Assembly: GCA_030998015.1 (NCBI GenBank)
Contig: JARWMV010000240.1
Coordinates: 124,001-188,000, forward strand
Direction: 5' to 3'
Source of the DNA: Ceratorhiza oryzae-sativae
Taxonomy: Eukaryota; Basidiomycota; Agaricomycetes; Cantharellales; Ceratobasidiaceae
Length of the DNA stretch: 64,000 bases
The notes under the pieces are model-generated. The model saw nothing but the letters and a program-made list of their open reading frames with translations, was not told the DNA's origin and did not search any database. Positions 60,901 to 64,000 of this stretch are shown one piece after another. The translations under genes were made by a program, and so were the position numbers. How positions within the stretch are numbered: position 1 is the first letter of the stretch; every line of letters starts with the position of its first letter.

Positions 60901-62718
60901 AATGGCCAATGTCTGTGTCGACGACCCCTACGCCGACATGCCGTCTCTCGAGCCTATCTACAAGATCAAGTATCAACCTGATGTACCACCTCTTGTGCCG
61001 ATCACAGTGGATCAACTTGCTCGCCCACAAGAATCCTACTCGGCGACTCTCAAGGCCAAGGAGAACGCCTTCACGAGCGCGTTCTACGAAGGGTTCATGC
61101 ACCAGTCTTTCATGACTCGCACCGACCCCGATGGCGACAATCCTTCCTACGAGGATGCGATGAACGGACCCGAACGCAACAGGTGGATCCAGGCGATGCA
61201 GGAAGAGTACGATCAACTCGTCCGAATGAAGACCTTCGAACTTGCCAGTCCGCCCGTCAACAAGAACGTCATTCAGAACAAATGGGTACTCACTCGCAAG
61301 CGCGACGAGAACGGCAACATCGCACGCTACAAGGCACGGCTCGTGGCGAAGGGATTCACTCAAATCCCTGGTCAAGACTTTTACGACACTTTCGCCCCCA
61401 TTGCCCACCTTGATTCGTTGCGTATTATGTGTTCTCTCGCTAATTGGTATGATCTTGATATTCACCAACTCGATGTCGTTTCAGCTTTCCTTAATGGCGA
61501 ACTCGACGAAGAACTATACATGCGCCAGATCCCTGGCTTCGACGATGGCTTAGGTACTGTGCTACGTTTGAGGCGATCTTTGTATGGACTGAAACAGGCT
61601 GGACATGTATGGAATAAATATCTGGATGCGAAGTTGAAATCTTTAGGCTACACACGACTTTTGACAGATTCTTGTGTCTACCGGCGCATTCGCCATGATC
61701 GTGATGGCTATTATCTTGTTTCCTTTTTAGCAGTACACGTCGACGACTGTATTCTGTGACAACTCCTTCTCACACGTACGATGCGATCAACGAGCTGCGC
61801 CAAGAGTTCGATATGCGTGACCTAGGCGAACTGCGACATTTTATTGGCATACAGTTCACTCGAGATCGAGCCAACCGCACGCTCACGCTCTCTCAATCCG
61901 CATACATTCTCAATATCGTCGACGAGGCTGGCATGCTAGGCGCTTACCCGGCCGACACCCCTGCGTCGACTTCTACACAACTCGAGCGCAACACCGGTCC
62001 GAAACCCAACTACCCTTATGCCCGAAACATCGGCCGTCTCATGTACGCTGCTATCTGTACTCGTGCCGATATCGCTTACATCGTCAATCACCTCGCGTCG
62101 TTCACTACGTGCTACGGGCAACCTCACATCACGGCGCTTAAACGAGTTATTCGATACCTCGCTGGTACCGTCAATCACGGACTCGTTTATCGGCGAAACC
62201 CTCAAGATCTATCGAGCGATGTAATCGGCGAAGTTGGCTACTCGGACGCCGATTGGGGATCAAGCCTACTCGATCGCAAATCGATATCCGGCAACTGTTT
62301 CCTTTTAGGTGGCGCTGCAGTCAGCTGGTCGTCGAAGAAGCAACACACCGTCGCTCTCTCTACGATGGAAGCTGAGTACATGGCTCTCGCTCATGCCTCT
62401 ACTCAAGCTCTTTGGATCCGTCAATTCTTCGACGAGATCAGCATGCCGTCGGAATCTCCCACTCTTATTTTGTCCGACAACCTCGCTGCGCTTACTCTAT
62501 CGGTCGAATCCCAGTACCGTGGTCGATCGAAACATATCGACATTCGTCACCACTTCATTCGTGACTGCGTCGAAAAGCGTTTGTTATCTCCTATGTATGT
62601 TAACACAAAGGATAACTACGCTGACGCCCTTACCAAGCCACTCCCGGCGAACCAGTTTCATACTTTGATGGAAGGGATTATGGGCGAACAGGAAGAACGT
62701 GATATTGAAATCATTTGA
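57909..62718 (+). pseudogene. Copia-2 gag-pol with four disabling lesions
   Basis: Same domain order as Copia-1. Lesions: (1) a one-base deletion at about 58400 in gag (Copia-1 keeps CGCGATTGG, here CGCATTGG). (2) The protease motif reads WIANSSTTTH instead of WIADSGTTTH, removing the catalytic Asp, near 58995-59015. (3) TGA at 60761-60763 where Copia-1 has CGA. (4) A frameshift right after HVDDCIL at 61751-61758, where this copy is two bases (CT) shorter than Copia-1 but likewise out of frame. Reverse transcriptase, integrase and RNase H motifs are otherwise complete. The final stop is at 62716-62718. Confidence 0.93.
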
Positions 62719-62854
62719 GTAGCATATATACAATTTAAATAGCTGTAGTGTCTGAAAACGGAATCGTTATGTTTGTGAATTGTTTTGTAATTCTGTTTTG
62801 TCCGAATCTAGTTTGATTTCTTTACTCTCTTACGAGCATACGATTGAGGGGGAG

Positions 62855-63156
62855 TGTAGAAATCATATTTGTACATACACGAATATTATACATATAGTTA
62901 GTGCTAGAACAATCGTATGCGTGAATGCACCGGAAAGCCATGGAACAAGGACGCGCATGCGTTCTATACCATTCTACACTATTCGCGCATACAGGCTCTA
63001 TCGTGTATAAAAGGGGCGCCTTCGGCCTCGTAGCTAGTCACCCATTGAATATATACTTTTCACCGGTAAATCACACACACGCCTTCGGCGTCGTCTTAAG
63101 CACACTGCGCACCGAGTACATATATTGTATTCGTGGTTATATACATAGTTTCTATA
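62855..63156 (+). repeat. Copia-2 3' LTR
   Basis: 302 bp, appears identical to the 5' LTR and abuts the target duplication GTCTG at 63157-63161. Confidence 0.96.
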
Positions 63157-63802
63157 GTCTGGCTGGATTATCATTGAGCTTGTCAACGGGAAGTTTGAGA
63201 GAGAAATATTTCTGGATATCATGTGTGAGTCGGTATGTATTCTATCGTGTCCTTCCCTGTTATGGGCTTGATACCGGCCTTACACGCGTGGTAAACTCCC
63301 GTGTGCCGAGCTTAGAGATCTGTTGTTTCCGAACCCCGAGGACCATGGATTATGGACTTTTAGAGCCCGTGTTGTCGCGAAGGACCAGGAGATCCGACAG
63401 CCTCAGAATCTCAACGGTAATGATGAGAAAGCACAATTCCTACTGAGGAATGGAATTGCGACTGGCACCATTTTAGGAGGGGTTTATGGGTTTGACCCGT
63501 TCGCTCGCATTTACCTACATTCTGACATCGAGCGGACGATCATCGAAGTCGCCATCATGCCCTATGAGCATAAGGATTACCCTTTCTGCTCCCCGGGGGA
63601 TTGGAGCGCCATAATCCTTGACAAAACCGGTTGTATTGTTGCCATGCTCAATGTTGGCTGCGGTTGGACTGGTCGCATAGACATTAGCTATGGGAATCCC
63701 CTATCGGTAGCTGGAGGAAAAAACCCAACTCAGATTCCCTGGATACTACCTCTAATAAGGTGGTGTAGCGCGCCGATTGAGTTTTTTTCAGTAGGGCATT
63801 GA

Positions 63803-64000
63803 AAACGAAATCATTATCAATCAAAGTTTTGTGATCGTCTGGAAACTCTACATGGATTGATGCGATCTCCAATACATCATGTGATAGGTTCGCACGTATC
63901 CATCAAACTAGTGCTGCTCGGAGTCCGGATACCACTCCTGAGTTCTAGTATAACGCTAGTTAGATCATTAGTAGTACCGGAATGGCTAGAAGAGGCGATA
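63803..64000. other. Window edge, no gene seen
   Basis: Short stretch after the protease-like stop. Nothing recognisable. Confidence 0.4.

Larger units (their letters stand above)
57443..63156 (+). mobile_element. Copia-2: full-length LTR retrotransposon, sister of Copia-1
   Basis: 5714 bp with 302 bp LTRs (57443-57744 and 62855-63156) that look identical to each other. The 5 bp target duplication GTCTG is at 57438-57442 and 63157-63161. Nearly identical to Copia-1, in the opposite orientation 43 kb away. The polypurine tract GAGGGGGAG is at 62846-62854. Despite the very recent insertion implied by identical LTRs, the coding region has a one-base deletion in gag, a changed protease active site, a nonsense codon and a reverse-transcriptase frameshift, so it must have been mobilised by another copy or damaged soon after insertion. 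Confidence 0.97.
56958..63802 (+). pseudogene. Trypsin-like-fold protein gene split by Copia-2
   Basis: Host sequence lies at 56958-57442 and 63162-63802, with Copia-2 between. The frame PVWEPVQARLGKF...CILSSRTIVASAKPIGYRS at 57166-57442 reads straight on after the insertion as GWIIIELVNGKF, the flank of one target duplication (GTCTG) being shared. A further stretch (63323-63802) holds RNGIATGTILGGV and FCSPGDWSAIILDKTGCIVAML. That layout (strand, G-D-S-G-type loop, domain end) recalls agaricomycete proteins with a chymotrypsin-like fold, where the loop usually reads GDSGS/A. Here it is GDWSA, so the nucleophile serine is absent or displaced. The N-terminal part is uncertain: a run of eight T at 56963-56970 appears to break the frame just after MSFF, and a TAG lies near 57131. 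Gene disrupted; family assignment moderate. Confidence 0.5.

Noticed and set aside
1..64000. CRISPR array, bacterial operon or ribosome-binding-site features
   Set aside because: The introns, U6 snRNA and eukaryotic retrotransposons show a fungal nuclear sequence; no spaced direct-repeat array was seen.

Overview
This window reads as nuclear DNA of a filamentous basidiomycete, most likely an agaricomycete. The signs are multi-exon genes with roughly 48-60 nt GT-AG introns, a DUF6535-type membrane protein, F-box/LRR-like tandem genes, a copper radical oxidase, a polymerase III U6 snRNA, and Plavaka/CACTA, hAT, pogo, LINE and Ty1/copia elements. Cantharellales (Rhizoctonia-like) is my best guess from protein style, but it is an inference.

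Layout. 0.2-2.1 kb (minus): an unrecognised multi-exon gene. 2.4-6.8 kb (minus): a decayed Plavaka/CACTA-type transposase. 8.5-14.3 kb (minus): Copia-1, complete with two 302 bp LTRs and a 5 bp target duplication. 14.7 kb: U6 snRNA. 16.0-17.5 kb: mitochondrial carrier. 18.5-22.3 kb: tandem F-box-like genes, the first broken. 23.9-24.7 kb: small calycin-like protein. 25.3-27.7 kb: membrane RING-H2 protein. 27.9-28.5 kb: element with long terminal inverted repeats. 29.2-32.2 kb (minus): DUF6535-like membrane protein. 33.1-37.0 kb: pogo-type remnant carrying a 3272 bp hAT element. 37.4 kb: solo LTR. 38.2-38.9 kb: 700 bp near-perfect inverted repeat. 40.2-42.5 kb (minus): glyoxal-oxidase-like copper radical oxidase. 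43.9-56.8 kb: a three-level nest, in which a LINE contains Copia-3 (minus), which contains Copia-4 (plus). 57.0-63.8 kb: a trypsin-like-fold gene split by Copia-2, the near-identical sister of Copia-1 in opposite orientation.

What ties it together. About two thirds of the window is transposon sequence, and nearly all element boundaries can be fixed to the base by LTRs/TIRs plus matching target duplications. Decay has a strong signature: of the 20 in-frame stops I located in element coding frames, 18 are TGA, two TAA and none TAG. Most TGA codons stand where a relative has arginine, so CGA became TGA. Differences between sister copies and between LTR pairs are overwhelmingly CpG to TpG/CpA. 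This implies CpG-directed mutation (methylation/deamination or a RIP-like process) acting on repeats of several classes, while neighbouring host genes lack such stops. All four copia elements share a primer site complementary to the anticodon arm of initiator tRNA-Met, indicating half-tRNA priming as in Drosophila copia.
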